Positions 17,414 to 26,563 are shown, counted from the stretch's first letter. The stretch is DNA of 64,000 bases from Bacteroidota bacterium (GCA_018267275.1 JAFDYV010000005.1:1-64000), one strand, 5' to 3'. The notes: generated by a model from the sequence alone, not told the origin. Translations and numbers: made by a program.

Positions 17414-19006
17414 TCATTTTACTATCCATATAAGGCCGTTAAGATCATCCGTGCCGCCAAACTGATTGTTTATGGACGCAGTGTAGTTATTTGCATTTGC
17501 GGATCTTTCTGCAATTGGGTACATCCATCTCATTGGAATTTTGCCGCCATTGCCTGTTCCTGAACCGGTTAAAAAGGTAGGCACACCGGTCCTCCGCTGA
17601 TTGAAGAAGGCTTCCCAATTTGAATTTTGCCAAAAAGCAATATACTTTTGTTGTAGTATCTGCGTGAGCCCTGCACTATTATCTCCCTTGTAAATAACTG
17701 ACGCCTGATTTAAGTACGCAGTTATTGACGCGCTGAATGCGCCAAGCGAATTAAGGTCTTTCCCACTAATGGTGACACTCCCGCCTTCTGTAATGCCAAA
17801 ATGAGCCATTGACGCCTTGATTCCGTTTGTGTACCAAGTAGTTGAATTTCCGGTGGCCCACCCTCGATTGATTCCTTCTGCAATGTTAAAGCACATCTCG
17901 GGGTAACCAATGATTATAGCCGGTTCTGCTTTTGAGCCGTCAAGGGTAGAATAGTATCGCAGCGAGTTAACAAAAGAGTAGTTTCCGCTTTGGGAATTGA
18001 TACCTAGCGTACCCATGTCACTACCTGGATTCGCACCTACATACGCTGCGAAATCTGTTACAGGTTTGTTATTTGGAGCAATCAGTTGATTTGGAGCGGG
18101 CGTGGCGAAAATGAAAGTTCGGGGATCGTTAAATGATGTCGTCAAGTTTAGCAAGGTGGCCGAAACATTCTCTCTTGTTATCACTTGCCCAATCGTATTT
18201 GGCGTTTTAGGGTAATTAGTAAACTGGGTGTTGTAAACATACTGCAAGTTATCTGCCAGTCCACCCATCAAAGGATACTTAGCCCCATCACTCAAAATTG
18301 CAGCGAATTTTTGTTTTATGTTAAGTTCCGCATCAGCATCTTTCTTGCTTAAGCTAATCAGTACGCGAAGTGTATAGGAGTTCACAACTTTTTGCCACTT
18401 CGATAAATCGTTATTGAAATAAATGTCACCTGCTAAATTTGGATCTCGATTAGCAATTAGCTGCCCAAACTCTGAGTTTGCATCATCTAACCATTTTAGT
18501 ATCTGGGCAAAAACAGTTTTCTGATTGTCATAAGCGGGTGTGGGGTTCTGAACTCCTTGCAATCCGTTCGTCAGAGGCAACTCACCAAATTTTTGCGACA
18601 TTAAATAGTAATAGTAAGCTTTAAAGAACTTAGCAAATGCTGAATAAGGGTTTACTACAGCGGAGCCTGCTTTTTTTGATTCTTCTTCCAGTCGAATTAC
18701 GCTTTCAAGTAGAGATACCTGTGAGGATGGATTATTAACAAACGAAAAGGAAGAATTGGTAAAAGGAGCTTGGTCATAGTTATTGGTGCCATAGTAAGTA
18801 TATGTGCTAATCCAAAACTGATTGAAGCCCATTGCTCCAGACCACGCATTGTCGGTATTTAAAGAATTCAAAAGCCCAGTTAATATGTACGATGGTGGCG
18901 AAGACTCGGGTAAATTCGGATTTTTCACCAACTCATTAAAGTTTTGACAGCTTGTAACTAACAGTATCATCAAAAATGAGGCTGCTATTTTTATGTTGCT
19001 TTTCAT
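17414..19006 (-). CDS. SusD/RagB-family outer membrane lipoprotein
   Basis: A 530-residue surface lipoprotein. The lipobox LVTSC puts the lipidated Cys at residue 20, and the mature start reads CQNFNELVKNPNLPES, typical of SusD-like_2 proteins. TPR-like helices of the SusD fold are seen in ARFFKAYYYYLM-type segments (FFKAYYYYLMSQKFGELPL). The C-terminal part ends in the usual N-x-F-G-G-x-D-D-L-N-G pattern. SusD acts as the substrate-capturing lid of the SusC channel. The gene follows susC by 11 bases, so the pair is one operon. No glycoside hydrolase is attached to this pair; its neighbours point instead to an organophosphorus substrate. Confidence 0.93.
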   Translation of the reverse strand: MKSNIKIAASFLMILLVTSCQNFNELVKNPNLPESSPPSYILTGLLNSLNTDNAWSGAMGFNQFWISTYTYYGTNNYDQAPFTNSSFSFVNNPSSQVSLLESVIRLEEESKKAGSAVVNPYSAFAKFFKAYYYYLMSQKFGELPLTNGLQGVQNPTPAYDNQKTVFAQILKWLDDANSEFGQLIANRDPNLAGDIYFNNDLSKWQKVVNSYTLRVLISLSKKDADAELNIKQKFAAILSDGAKYPLMGGLADNLQYVYNTQFTNYPKTPNTIGQVITRENVSATLLNLTTSFNDPRTFIFATPAPNQLIAPNNKPVTDFAAYVGANPGSDMGTLGINSQSGNYSFVNSLRYYSTLDGSKAEPAIIIGYPEMCFNIAEGINRGWATGNSTTWYTNGIKASMAHFGITEGGSVTISGKDLNSLGAFSASITAYLNQASVIYKGDNSAGLTQILQQKYIAFWQNSNWEAFFNQRRTGVPTFLTGSGTGNGGKIPMRWMYPIAERSANANNYTASINNQFGGTDDLNGLIWIVK

Positions 19007-19017
19007 ATAAGTCTCAA

Positions 19018-22000
19018 TTAAAATGTTAGGTTAAGATTAAAACCATATCTACGAAGTGTAGGGGATTGCAAAATTTGAGACGAAGTACTGGTACCGATAA
19101 ACTGATCTAAGTCGATGTCAGTACGCTCAGCAAAATAAAGTAAGTTTCGCCCGACCAAAGACACACTTCCTTGCCGAATACCAAACTTCCTTAAGAACGT
19201 AGAAGGTAAATTGTAGCTGATGGTAACTTGTCTAAGTTTTGCAAACGATTTACTGATCAGCGTCCGCTCATCGAAGCTTACCTCTTCGTTGATATAATCT
19301 TGCAGTGAATTCGGTGTAGTATTAGGGGCAAAGGTCAATTCGCCATAGTTCGTTATTTGACCTTGCGCATTCACATTTGGGGTCCCTGAGGCCACTACAA
19401 CACCTTGCCCAGTATATGTGGGTGTAAAAATTTTATCGCTATTGTTAGGGTTTGCATTGAACTCCGCTAGCCGGGCTGCACCGTAAGCTCCTTCTACCGT
19501 TGAAATGTCTCTTCCACCTTGCAATAACTTTTTATAGAGATAATCTACACCAACACCGCCCACTCTACCATCAAATTGGAAATTGAATGAGAAATTTTTA
19601 TAATTAAACGTATTGACAATAGACCAGACAAAATCGGGATTACTGTGACCAAGTAGTTGTGCTACCCTATTTTTCTTTAACACAATTCCTGAATTGTCGT
19701 GTATAATCTGACCATCAGGAGACCTGAAAAATTTGTAGCCATACAAATTATCTACTCGATCCCCAATTTTGTAGTCAATCCTGCCATCTGCGTTTAGGAA
19801 GCTACCGTTAACAGAAGTAAGACCATTGTAAAATTCTTTGTACTTCTCAACATAGGTGGAGTAATTGGCTAATACATTCCAAGTAAATCCATTGGCTGAT
19901 TTTACTGGTGTTCCTGCCAAAGCTATTTCCAAACCTTGCTTTTCGGTCACCACTCCATTGATGGTCGTTCCTGAATAGCCAGATGCTTCAGACCATTGCG
20001 ATGTTACGATTCGTGGACCGTTTGTAGCACTGTAATACGTTACATCAAGCCCAACTCTGTTTTCCAAGAACTTTGCGTCAAATCCAACTTCAAATGAAGA
20101 ATTAGCACTTGGTTTCACAGTAGTGGAGTTTAGCACGTTGGTGTAATAGGCCGCAACGTTGTTATTATACGTTCTTGAAATACGGTAGCTATTGGATAAA
20201 TAGTTAGGCCCGTCATAAACAGATTGATAGGTAGATCCATAGTTGATGGGATTTCCCGACCCACTGGCTTGCCATGCAGGGCCGATAGTAGCTTGAGTAA
20301 ACGTATTTCTGACGTTAGCATAGCTTGCGCGCAATTTTAGAAATGATATTACTTCCGGGATTTGTAAATAATCAGTTAAAACGGTACTTGCAGAAATGGA
20401 AGGATAAAACCCAGTGTTATAACCATCGTAGAAATTTGAAAATTTATCTACACGACCAGTAGTTGAAAGTGTAACAAATTTTCTGTAGGTGACATCAAAT
20501 GAGTAATAGCCGCTTCCAACCTGCATTGGGGCAGCATAGTTTGAAACTTTAACAGGGTTAAGGGAATTACCAAAGTTGTAAACTTGCGGAACTACGAGGT
20601 AATCGGTGGTTGCATAGGAAGAATTGAAATTGTAGGTGCGAAGATTACCTCCAATCAATCCATTGATGTTGAAATCACCAATATTCTTGTCAATGGTCAA
20701 CAAAATATCAGTATTGTTTTCAAACAACGTGCGCCTGTCTTCCCGGTAATCTCCTTTTCTTTGTTCACGACCGTAAACCGTAGCCCCGTATGGAAACTTT
20801 TCATCACGAAACAAGTCCCATGAGGTAATCTGGGTTCTTAACGATACCTTCATCCAATCATTGATTGAATACTTAAAGGTTAGGTAGCCATACACGTCTG
20901 TTTTTTTATGCCCGCGCGTCCATTCCTTTGCCAGAAACCATGGATTATTGTATCGATAGTACTCGTATGTTCGCTGTTGTGAGCCAACTTGCCCAGGCAG
21001 CCAATAATTCTTCAGGTCATCAATATCCCAGTCGGCACCACCCCATATGATGATGTTGTAAATCATACTATTGGGGCCGTAGTTTACGTCTGGAAAATTG
21101 TTAGTGTATTGCTTGTTGTAGTTTAAGTTCGATTCAACTCGAAACTTAGGCGAAAAATTATGTCCCATTGATAGGTTAAAATTGGATATATTCAGTTCCG
21201 TGGTTGGAACCGTTCCTTGCTGATAAGATTGACTAAAAGAGGCCCGAATGTCAGCTTTACCATTGGAAGCTGAAAATGCAATATTGTTGGTTGACAAAAT
21301 TCCAGCTTGAAGAAAGCGTTGCAAATTGTCTTTGCCTCTTGCCACCCATGGCGTACCGGTTCGAATTCCAGTAGTAGGATCTACGGGGCTATCATATTGT
21401 GAGATCAATTGCCCAGCGAAACGTGGTCCCCAAACATCATAGTCGTTTTGATTGTAACCATTTTTTTGACCATACAAATCATCGCCATATCGATACGAAT
21501 TATACTCTCCGGGGCCGTATTCATTCTGCACATTCGGCATCGTGAGGAATCCCTTATCAACCATCGTACTCGAGTTAAACTCCACTGAAAAACCTCGAGC
21601 ATCCTTAGTACCTTTTTTAGTAGTAATGATGATGGCGCCATTTCTTCCTCTCGAACCATAAATAGCTGCAGCATTTGGGCCTTTCAAAACCGTGTATGTT
21701 TCGATATCGTCAGGACTAATATTCCAAGTGTCGGATACAACTGGGACGCCATCTACTACAATCAAAATATCAGTCTCTCCTCTCAGAACTAACTGCGGTC
21801 TTCCCAAAATTTCAGCCGAAGGGCCAACTGTTAGCCCTGCAACCCTGCCTACGAGCGAGTTAAGTGGGTTCGGTTCACGGGCTTTCACCAAATCACTACC
21901 GATAACTTTTTGAGTAGTGTAGCCAATTTTAGCGATTTCTTTCTCAACTCCTAAAGCCGTTACAACGACTTCCGAAAGTTGTTTCGCATCGGGAGCAAGT

Positions 22001-22314
22001 GTCACACTTAAACTTGTCTGGTTCGAAATGGGCACCTCTTGCGTCAAAAATCCAACAAAAGAAAATACCAACACGTCAGATGCTGCGCCAACATTGACAG
22101 TAAAGTTCCCATCTGAATCACTAATGGTTCCACTGGTGGTTCCTTTTACTAAAATGTTTACACCCGGTAGCGGGCTTTGATCTTCCCCGGACGTTACTTT
22201 GCCCGAGACCGTGAACTGCGCCATGGCCGATGTGAACACCATGGAAACAAACAACGCGGATAGGAATGACATCACTCGCTGCTTGTTTAATCTCTGTTGT
22301 AGATTTTTGAACAT
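19018..22314 (-). CDS. SusC/RagA-family TonB-dependent outer membrane transporter
   Basis: A 1098-residue receptor. A signal peptide (to about residue 32, TSAMAQ) precedes a carboxypeptidase-regulatory-like domain (about 33-110, GKVTSGEDQSPLPGVNILVKGTTSG with DGNF). Then come a TonB-box-like stretch SEVVVTALG and the plug domain with the SusC signatures LILVDGVPV-like (ILIVVDGVPV) and YGSRGRNGAIIITTKKG. The rest is a long 22-strand-type beta-barrel ending in Phe (RRYGFNLNLTF). It imports a large or bulky nutrient across the outer membrane using TonB energy. It is transcribed divergently from the XRE-cupin regulator, and the shared 251-base gap holds three palindromic sites, so expression is probably controlled by that regulator. 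Confidence 0.95.
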   Translation of the reverse strand: MFKNLQQRLNKQRVMSFLSALFVSMVFTSAMAQFTVSGKVTSGEDQSPLPGVNILVKGTTSGTISDSDGNFTVNVGAASDVLVFSFVGFLTQEVPISNQTSLSVTLAPDAKQLSEVVVTALGVEKEIAKIGYTTQKVIGSDLVKAREPNPLNSLVGRVAGLTVGPSAEILGRPQLVLRGETDILIVVDGVPVVSDTWNISPDDIETYTVLKGPNAAAIYGSRGRNGAIIITTKKGTKDARGFSVEFNSSTMVDKGFLTMPNVQNEYGPGEYNSYRYGDDLYGQKNGYNQNDYDVWGPRFAGQLISQYDSPVDPTTGIRTGTPWVARGKDNLQRFLQAGILSTNNIAFSASNGKADIRASFSQSYQQGTVPTTELNISNFNLSMGHNFSPKFRVESNLNYNKQYTNNFPDVNYGPNSMIYNIIIWGGADWDIDDLKNYWLPGQVGSQQRTYEYYRYNNPWFLAKEWTRGHKKTDVYGYLTFKYSINDWMKVSLRTQITSWDLFRDEKFPYGATVYGREQRKGDYREDRRTLFENNTDILLTIDKNIGDFNINGLIGGNLRTYNFNSSYATTDYLVVPQVYNFGNSLNPVKVSNYAAPMQVGSGYYSFDVTYRKFVTLSTTGRVDKFSNFYDGYNTGFYPSISASTVLTDYLQIPEVISFLKLRASYANVRNTFTQATIGPAWQASGSGNPINYGSTYQSVYDGPNYLSNSYRISRTYNNNVAAYYTNVLNSTTVKPSANSSFEVGFDAKFLENRVGLDVTYYSATNGPRIVTSQWSEASGYSGTTINGVVTEKQGLEIALAGTPVKSANGFTWNVLANYSTYVEKYKEFYNGLTSVNGSFLNADGRIDYKIGDRVDNLYGYKFFRSPDGQIIHDNSGIVLKKNRVAQLLGHSNPDFVWSIVNTFNYKNFSFNFQFDGRVGGVGVDYLYKKLLQGGRDISTVEGAYGAARLAEFNANPNNSDKIFTPTYTGQGVVVASGTPNVNAQGQITNYGELTFAPNTTPNSLQDYINEEVSFDERTLISKSFAKLRQVTISYNLPSTFLRKFGIRQGSVSLVGRNLLYFAERTDIDLDQFIGTSTSSQILQSPTLRRYGFNLNLTF

Positions 22315-22414
22315 ATGGTTTTGATGTTTGTTTGGTTTCGCTCGAGCAACAACTTTGTGTACTTAAGCTTGGCCAAATATTGAATTGGCATTTGACAATA
22401 GTTTTAGAAATAGA

Positions 22415-22429
22415 TTAACGATCAGTTAA
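22415..22429. promoter_or_regulatory. Operator-like palindrome 1 (TTAAC-N5-GTTAA)
   Basis: Perfect inverted repeat TTAAC-GATCA-GTTAA. The surrounding 19 bases (22416-22434) match the second site (22521-22539) at 17 positions. Probable binding site for the adjacent XRE-cupin protein. Confidence 0.65.
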
Positions 22430-22520
22430 GAATGAGAGGAAAAAAAAGTAATTATTAATAGTTGGATAAACCAGCACAATAAATACTGCTTTGTTCCTCC
22501 CAACAATGGTAGTTTTCAAG

Positions 22521-22534
22521 TAACAATCAGTTAA
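22521..22534. promoter_or_regulatory. Operator-like palindrome 2 (TAAC-N5-GTTA)
   Basis: Inverted repeat TAAC-AATCA-GTTA followed by A, with the same 5-base spacing as site 1. Its centre lies 105 bases, close to ten helical turns, from site 1. It forms a direct repeat with site 1. Confidence 0.65.
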
Positions 22535-22555
22535 CAATGGAGAATTAGCTTGCAC

Positions 22556-22574
22556 TGTCAACAAAATGTTGACA
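22556..22574. promoter_or_regulatory. Operator-like palindrome 3 (TGTCAAC-N5-GTTGACA) over the regulator start
   Basis: Perfect 7-bp arms with a 5-base spacer. The core AAC-N5-GTT equals that of sites 1 and 2. It covers the first ATG (22566) of the regulator gene, which suggests autoregulation and raises the chance that translation starts at the ATG at 22575. Confidence 0.65.
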
Positions 22575-23168
22575 ATGAGTAAACGCCATCTTATGATTCA
22601 AGAAGAGCAAATCACCCTTATCGCTAAAAGAATCAAATCATTACGCATCTCAAAAGGGCTCACCTTGCAAGCTCTCAGTGAGCGTGCAAATTTGACCAAA
22701 GGATTGATTTCAAAAATCGAGAACTCAAGAACTATACCTTCTCTGCCTGTTTTCCTCGCGTTGATTCATGCATTAGAGGAGAATCCGCAAACATTCTTTG
22801 ATCTGCCAACAGCCTCGTACAATCGGACCTATGTTCATGTTAAACAGAAATCGTATAAACATATCAAAAAGGAGAACCGCCCTGGTTTCGACTATCGCTT
22901 TATTCTTGCACAAACACTTTTAAGTTGTACGATGGAAACCGTAGTACTAAGCATTAAACCCAAATCTAAAAGTAAACCAACCGTTACAGATGGCTACGAA
23001 TTTAAATACGTGCTATCGGGAGATTGCGACTACTATATACAAGATGAAAAAATCGAATTAGCACAAGGCGATTCAATCTACTTTGACGCATCAAAACCAC
23101 ACTACCCTGTCAATAACTCAAAGCGAAAAGTGGTAATGCTTGTTTGTTATTTCCTAACCATGAAGTAA
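22566..23168 (+). CDS. XRE-family transcriptional regulator with C-terminal cupin domain
   Basis: A 200-residue regulator. The helix-turn-helix covers about residues 17-72 (IAKRIKSLRISKGLTLQALS, then LTKGLISKIENSRTIPSLPVFLALIHAL). A small-molecule-sensing cupin fold follows (about 120-195: GYEFKYVLSGDCDYYIQDEKIELAQGDSIYFDASKPHYPVNN). XRE-cupin proteins commonly repress or activate a neighbouring catabolic operon in response to its substrate. The gene is divergent from susC and is followed after 18 bases by the FAD oxidoreductase, so it heads that operon. Starts at 22566, 22575 and 22593 are all possible; the palindrome over 22556-22574 favours 22575. Confidence 0.92.
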   Translation: MLTMSKRHLMIQEEQITLIAKRIKSLRISKGLTLQALSERANLTKGLISKIENSRTIPSLPVFLALIHALEENPQTFFDLPTASYNRTYVHVKQKSYKHIKKENRPGFDYRFILAQTLLSCTMETVVLSIKPKSKSKPTVTDGYEFKYVLSGDCDYYIQDEKIELAQGDSIYFDASKPHYPVNNSKRKVVMLVCYFLTMK

Positions 23169-23186
23169 AAACCTTAATTTGTTGTC

Positions 23187-24335
23187 ATGAAACAATTCGA
23201 TTTAATTGTGGTGGGCTCAGGAGTGCTTGGTACGTTCCATGCTTACCACGCGGCCAAAAAAGGAAAACTTGTGCTTTTGTTGGAGAAAGATAATCAACCA
23301 ATGCAGGCCACGGTTCGAAATTTTGGGCAGATCGTTCCATCGGGAATGGGTAAAGAATGGTTCCAGTTTGGCGTGCGCGGAACACAAATCTACAATACAA
23401 TTCAAGCGGAGACAGACATATCCATTCGAAACAATGGCTCGGTGTACATTGCATCTGATGCTGATGAGCAACAATTAATTCATGAACTGAAAAAAGAGAT
23501 GGATACGCGTGGATATCAATCGATACTCCTATCAACATCTCAGTGTATAGACAGATGGCCGGCATTGAAAAGTACTTATTGCAAAGAGGGGATTTTCTTT
23601 CCGCAAGAAGTCAGTGCCGAGCCAAACCTATTAATCCATCGGCTTTTGCAATATTGTACATCCAAATTTCAAAATTTTGTCTATCAACCGGGCACACCTG
23701 TAGTTGAATGTTCAGTTACAGGCAGTGTATCAAAAGTCAAAACCACTTTTGGCAAGACTTACACCGCAGAAAAAGTAATCATTTGCAATGGTGGTGAGTT
23801 TAAATTGCTTTTTCCAGAGTTGTTTGAAAGAAGTGGAATAGTAGTAAGCAAGTTGCAAATGCTGCAAACCTTGGTGATGCCAGAGGTGGAAATGGAAGGC
23901 AACATTTTAACGGGGCTTACTATCCGCAGATACGAGTCTTTTCAAGAATGTCCATCGTATGCTAAATTGCAAACTCCCGATCATTTAGCTGAACTAAAGA
24001 AGTGGGGCATCCATTTACTTTTCAAAAAGGCGATTGATGGCTCCATAATAATAGGTGACTCGCACGAATATGCAGCTTCAAACGAAGTGGAAAGGCTCGG
24101 CTTCGGCCAAAACGAATACATCAATCAGCTGATGCTTGCCGAAGCACAACGCATTGTTCATTTCGATGTCAATAAAATTGCTTCCTCATGGTCGGGCTTT
24201 TATCCGCAGCACAACGAGAAAGATATTGTTGAAATTGATATAGAAGACAGAATCCACATCCGAACGGCTATTGGCGGAAAGGGAATGACGACCTCGGCAG
24301 GTTACGCTGAGCAGAGCATTGCAAAACTAATTTGA
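23187..24335 (+). CDS. FAD-dependent oxidoreductase of the phosphonate-associated TIGR03364 type
   Basis: A 382-residue D-amino-acid-oxidase-like flavoprotein. The FAD-binding motif is VVGSGVLG (Gly10-x-Gly12-x-x-Gly15), followed by LLLEKD. The segment QATVRNFGQIVPSGMG and the C-terminal AIGGKGMTTSAG are characteristic of the clade described as TIGR03364. That clade is known to occur beside phosphonatase-like hydrolases (TIGR03351) and is proposed to deaminate an aminophosphonate related to 2-aminoethylphosphonate. Both a phosphonatase-like gene (26566-27249) and a PhnZ-like gene (27391-27966) lie within 3.1 kb. There is no signal peptide, so it is cytoplasmic. The likely product is a phosphono-aldehyde type compound; substrate identity is inferred from family and context, not shown. 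Confidence 0.88.
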   Translation: MKQFDLIVVGSGVLGTFHAYHAAKKGKLVLLLEKDNQPMQATVRNFGQIVPSGMGKEWFQFGVRGTQIYNTIQAETDISIRNNGSVYIASDADEQQLIHELKKEMDTRGYQSILLSTSQCIDRWPALKSTYCKEGIFFPQEVSAEPNLLIHRLLQYCTSKFQNFVYQPGTPVVECSVTGSVSKVKTTFGKTYTAEKVIICNGGEFKLLFPELFERSGIVVSKLQMLQTLVMPEVEMEGNILTGLTIRRYESFQECPSYAKLQTPDHLAELKKWGIHLLFKKAIDGSIIIGDSHEYAASNEVERLGFGQNEYINQLMLAEAQRIVHFDVNKIASSWSGFYPQHNEKDIVEIDIEDRIHIRTAIGGKGMTTSAGYAEQSIAKLI

Positions 24336-24345
24336 ATAATTATGG

Positions 24346-24426
24346 AATTTTGAAAATTTGAAAATAGTGAGATTTCATTCGATAGCTTTTCATTTTCAAA
24401 TTGGTTAATTTTCAGATCTTCAAATT
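24346..24426. repeat. AT-rich intergenic inverted repeat
   Basis: The left arm (24346-24365, AATTTTGAAAATTTGAAAAT) and right arm (24408-24426) pair with one bulge and two mismatches. The loop holds a further half-copy (24391-24404). A related single arm (CAAATTTTCAAATTG) occurs at 62467-62482, so this is probably a family of dispersed intergenic repeats rather than a gene-specific site. Confidence 0.5.
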
Positions 24427-24428
24427 AA

Positions 24429-25274
24429 ATGTGGTCTAACTTCCATACCCATAGCACCTTTTGCGATGGCAAAAGTTCTTTCCTCGAGCATTTATCTAAA
24501 GCCGAAGAACTGGGTGTGAAGAGCCTTGGATTCTCGTCTCATGCATACATTTCCTTCGATTGTAAATGGTGCATGAAAAAAGATCAGTTGGAGGAATACT
24601 TAAAGTCGATTGATTCGTTAAAGAAACAATCGGAAATCCAACTATACCGCGGCCTGGAAGTTGATTTTATCCCCAACGTCATCAGTCCAAGCGATTTTAG
24701 TTCACTACTAGACTACACCATTGGTTCCGTTCATTTTGTGGATGCATTTTGTGACGGCCGCCATTGGGAAATTGACGGGCTTCACACCGTTTTTTTGGAT
24801 GGATTGGAAAAGATTTTCGCGAACGATCATCAAGCTGCGTTTAGCAGGTACTTTGAACTAACCCGCGAAATGGTGTCGACTTCCCCTCCTACCGTAGTTG
24901 GGCACCTCGACAAAATGAAAATCCAGAACGTTAATCACAAATTCTTTCGTGAAGACGAGCCTTGGTACAAATCCGAGATAGAAAAGACTTTACAAACAAT
25001 AAAGTTATCAGATTGTATTATTGAAGTGAACACGCGGGGCATCTATCAGCGCAAAACTGCTGATACTTATCCAAGTCATTGGATACTAGAACTGATTCAT
25101 GAAGCCAATATTCCGATCACCCTCAGTTCAGATGCACATCACGCAGACGATTTAATCAACCAATTCGAGGCCACCGCCCAACTCCTTCTGAGCGTTGGTT
25201 TCAAAAAGTTGAATATTCTATTCGATGGTGAATGGAAAGCATTTAACTTTAGCGAAAAAGGAATTGTATTTTGA
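24429..25274 (+). CDS. PHP-domain phosphoesterase, histidinol-phosphatase-like
   Basis: A 281-residue cytoplasmic protein of the PHP family. Metal-ligand motifs are present in order: NFHTHSTFCDG (His6, His8, Asp13), GFSSHA (His38), GLEVDF (Glu77), GSVHF (His102), VGHLDK (His159), IEVNTRG and SSDAHH. It is close to the trinuclear-metal HisJ-type histidinol phosphatases, but no histidine biosynthesis gene is nearby. It shares a 4-base overlap with the downstream DUF5690 transporter gene, so the two are translationally coupled and probably serve one pathway. In this locus it may remove phosphate from an imported or intermediate phosphoester. That role is an inference from position. Confidence 0.87.
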   Translation: MWSNFHTHSTFCDGKSSFLEHLSKAEELGVKSLGFSSHAYISFDCKWCMKKDQLEEYLKSIDSLKKQSEIQLYRGLEVDFIPNVISPSDFSSLLDYTIGSVHFVDAFCDGRHWEIDGLHTVFLDGLEKIFANDHQAAFSRYFELTREMVSTSPPTVVGHLDKMKIQNVNHKFFREDEPWYKSEIEKTLQTIKLSDCIIEVNTRGIYQRKTADTYPSHWILELIHEANIPITLSSDAHHADDLINQFEATAQLLLSVGFKKLNILFDGEWKAFNFSEKGIVF

Positions 25275-26563
25275 AATCGACCTCGCACCCTATCACGCAG
25301 TGGTTAAGCAAAACCCACGGAATTTGGTTTACCCTTTATGCATCGCTGGCAGCGTTTTGTCTGTACACCTGCGTATACGCCTTTCGAAAAACCTTTGCCG
25401 CTGCAACATTTGAGGGATTGGCTTTTGCCGGAATAAGTTACAAAGTTTGGTTGGTGACTTTTCAAGTAGTCGGATATGCTTTATCTAAATTTATTGGGAT
25501 CAAAATCATTTCTGAATTAAAGGCCCATTCGCGTTCCTTCGGTATTTTATTGATGGTTTCGATTGCTGGTATTTCCTGGTTGCTATTTGCCATTGTACCT
25601 CCGCCCTACAATTTCATTTTCCTTTTCACCAACGGGTTGCCATTGGGTATGGTGTGGGGAATGGTGTTTGGATATTTAGAAGGCAGACGAATGACTGAAG
25701 TGCTGGGCGCCTCGTTGGCGGTGAGTTTTATTTTCTCCGCGGGATTATGCCGCACAGTTGGCGCTTACATCATGCGCGACTGGGGCACATCAGAATTTTG
25801 GATGCCATTTGTAGCAAGCTGCCTGTTTTTTATCCCCCTGCTTTTCTTTTTGTATCTGTTAGATAAAGTGCCGCCTCCTTCTGCGCTGGATGAACAACTG
25901 CGAACCAAACGAGCACCCATGAATGCCGATGAACGAAAAAGGTTTACAGCTGAATTTTTGCCAGGCATTGTTTTATTCGTGCTAGCATATGTGCTATTGA
26001 CCGCTTTCCGTGATTTTCGCGACAACTTTTCGGCCGAAATCTGGAAGTCTCTAGGCCTTGGAAATGATCCTTCCATTTATACGTCAACGGAAGTCCCTGT
26101 TTCATTTGCTGTTTTATTCTGTATGGGCAGCCTGATGCTCATCAAGAATAATCAATTGGCATTGATGGTCAACCATGTAATTATTGGTATTGGTATGATA
26201 TTAATCGGAGTAGCGAATTATTTGTTTCAGCAGCAGATAATCGAACCAAAACTTTGGATGGTACTGATCGGCTTAGGACTTTACCTTGGCTACATTCCTT
26301 TTAACAGCATTTTTTTCGACCGACTAATAGCAGCGTTTAAATATACTAGTACGGTAGGTTTCATTATGTATGTTGCCGATTCTTTTGGCTACTTAGGAAG
26401 TGTGGGTGTTCTCTTCTTTAAAGAATTTGGTTACACGAAATTAAGTTGGCTGACCTTCTTCGTGAGCGGTGGATACTTCTTGTCGTTTACCGGCACAGCC
26501 CTCATTGCCGGGTCTATGATTTATTTTCACTACAAACACCAACGTTGGTCAAAAGCACAATAA
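25271..26563 (+). CDS. DUF5690-family major-facilitator-like membrane transporter
   Basis: A 430-residue polytopic inner-membrane protein with about twelve hydrophobic segments, beginning GIWFTLYASLAAFCLYTCVYAFRKTF, and a charged central loop (about residues 200-235, DEQLRTKRAPMNADERKR) separating two six-helix halves. This is major-facilitator topology, and the sequence matches the Bacteroidota DUF5690 family. The start is a TTG at 25271 that overlaps the TGA of the PHP gene (TTGA); no upstream ATG is available and the next internal Met is far inside. The coupling implies a dedicated importer for the substrate handled by the PHP and FAD enzymes. It converges on the HAD gene with only two bases between stop codons. 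Confidence 0.88.
   Translation: MKSTSHPITQWLSKTHGIWFTLYASLAAFCLYTCVYAFRKTFAAATFEGLAFAGISYKVWLVTFQVVGYALSKFIGIKIISELKAHSRSFGILLMVSIAGISWLLFAIVPPPYNFIFLFTNGLPLGMVWGMVFGYLEGRRMTEVLGASLAVSFIFSAGLCRTVGAYIMRDWGTSEFWMPFVASCLFFIPLLFFLYLLDKVPPPSALDEQLRTKRAPMNADERKRFTAEFLPGIVLFVLAYVLLTAFRDFRDNFSAEIWKSLGLGNDPSIYTSTEVPVSFAVLFCMGSLMLIKNNQLALMVNHVIIGIGMILIGVANYLFQQQIIEPKLWMVLIGLGLYLGYIPFNSIFFDRLIAAFKYTSTVGFIMYVADSFGYLGSVGVLFFKEFGYTKLSWLTFFVSGGYFLSFTGTALIAGSMIYFHYKHQRWSKAQ

Larger units (their letters stand above)
22315..22565. promoter_or_regulatory. Divergent control region between susC and the XRE-cupin regulator
   Basis: This 251-base AT-rich gap holds the promoters of both susC (minus) and the regulator (plus). 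It contains three palindromes of the same build, listed separately. A minus-strand TATTTG near 22376 resembles a Bacteroidota -7 element but does not match TAnnTTTG exactly, so I do not call it as a promoter. Confidence 0.6.

Noticed and set aside
17414..22314. SusC/SusD pair as an ordinary polysaccharide utilisation locus
   Set aside because: No glycoside hydrolase, polysaccharide lyase or hybrid two-component system is within 10 kb; the GH16 gene lies more than 13 kb away. The nearby genes are phosphorus-related.
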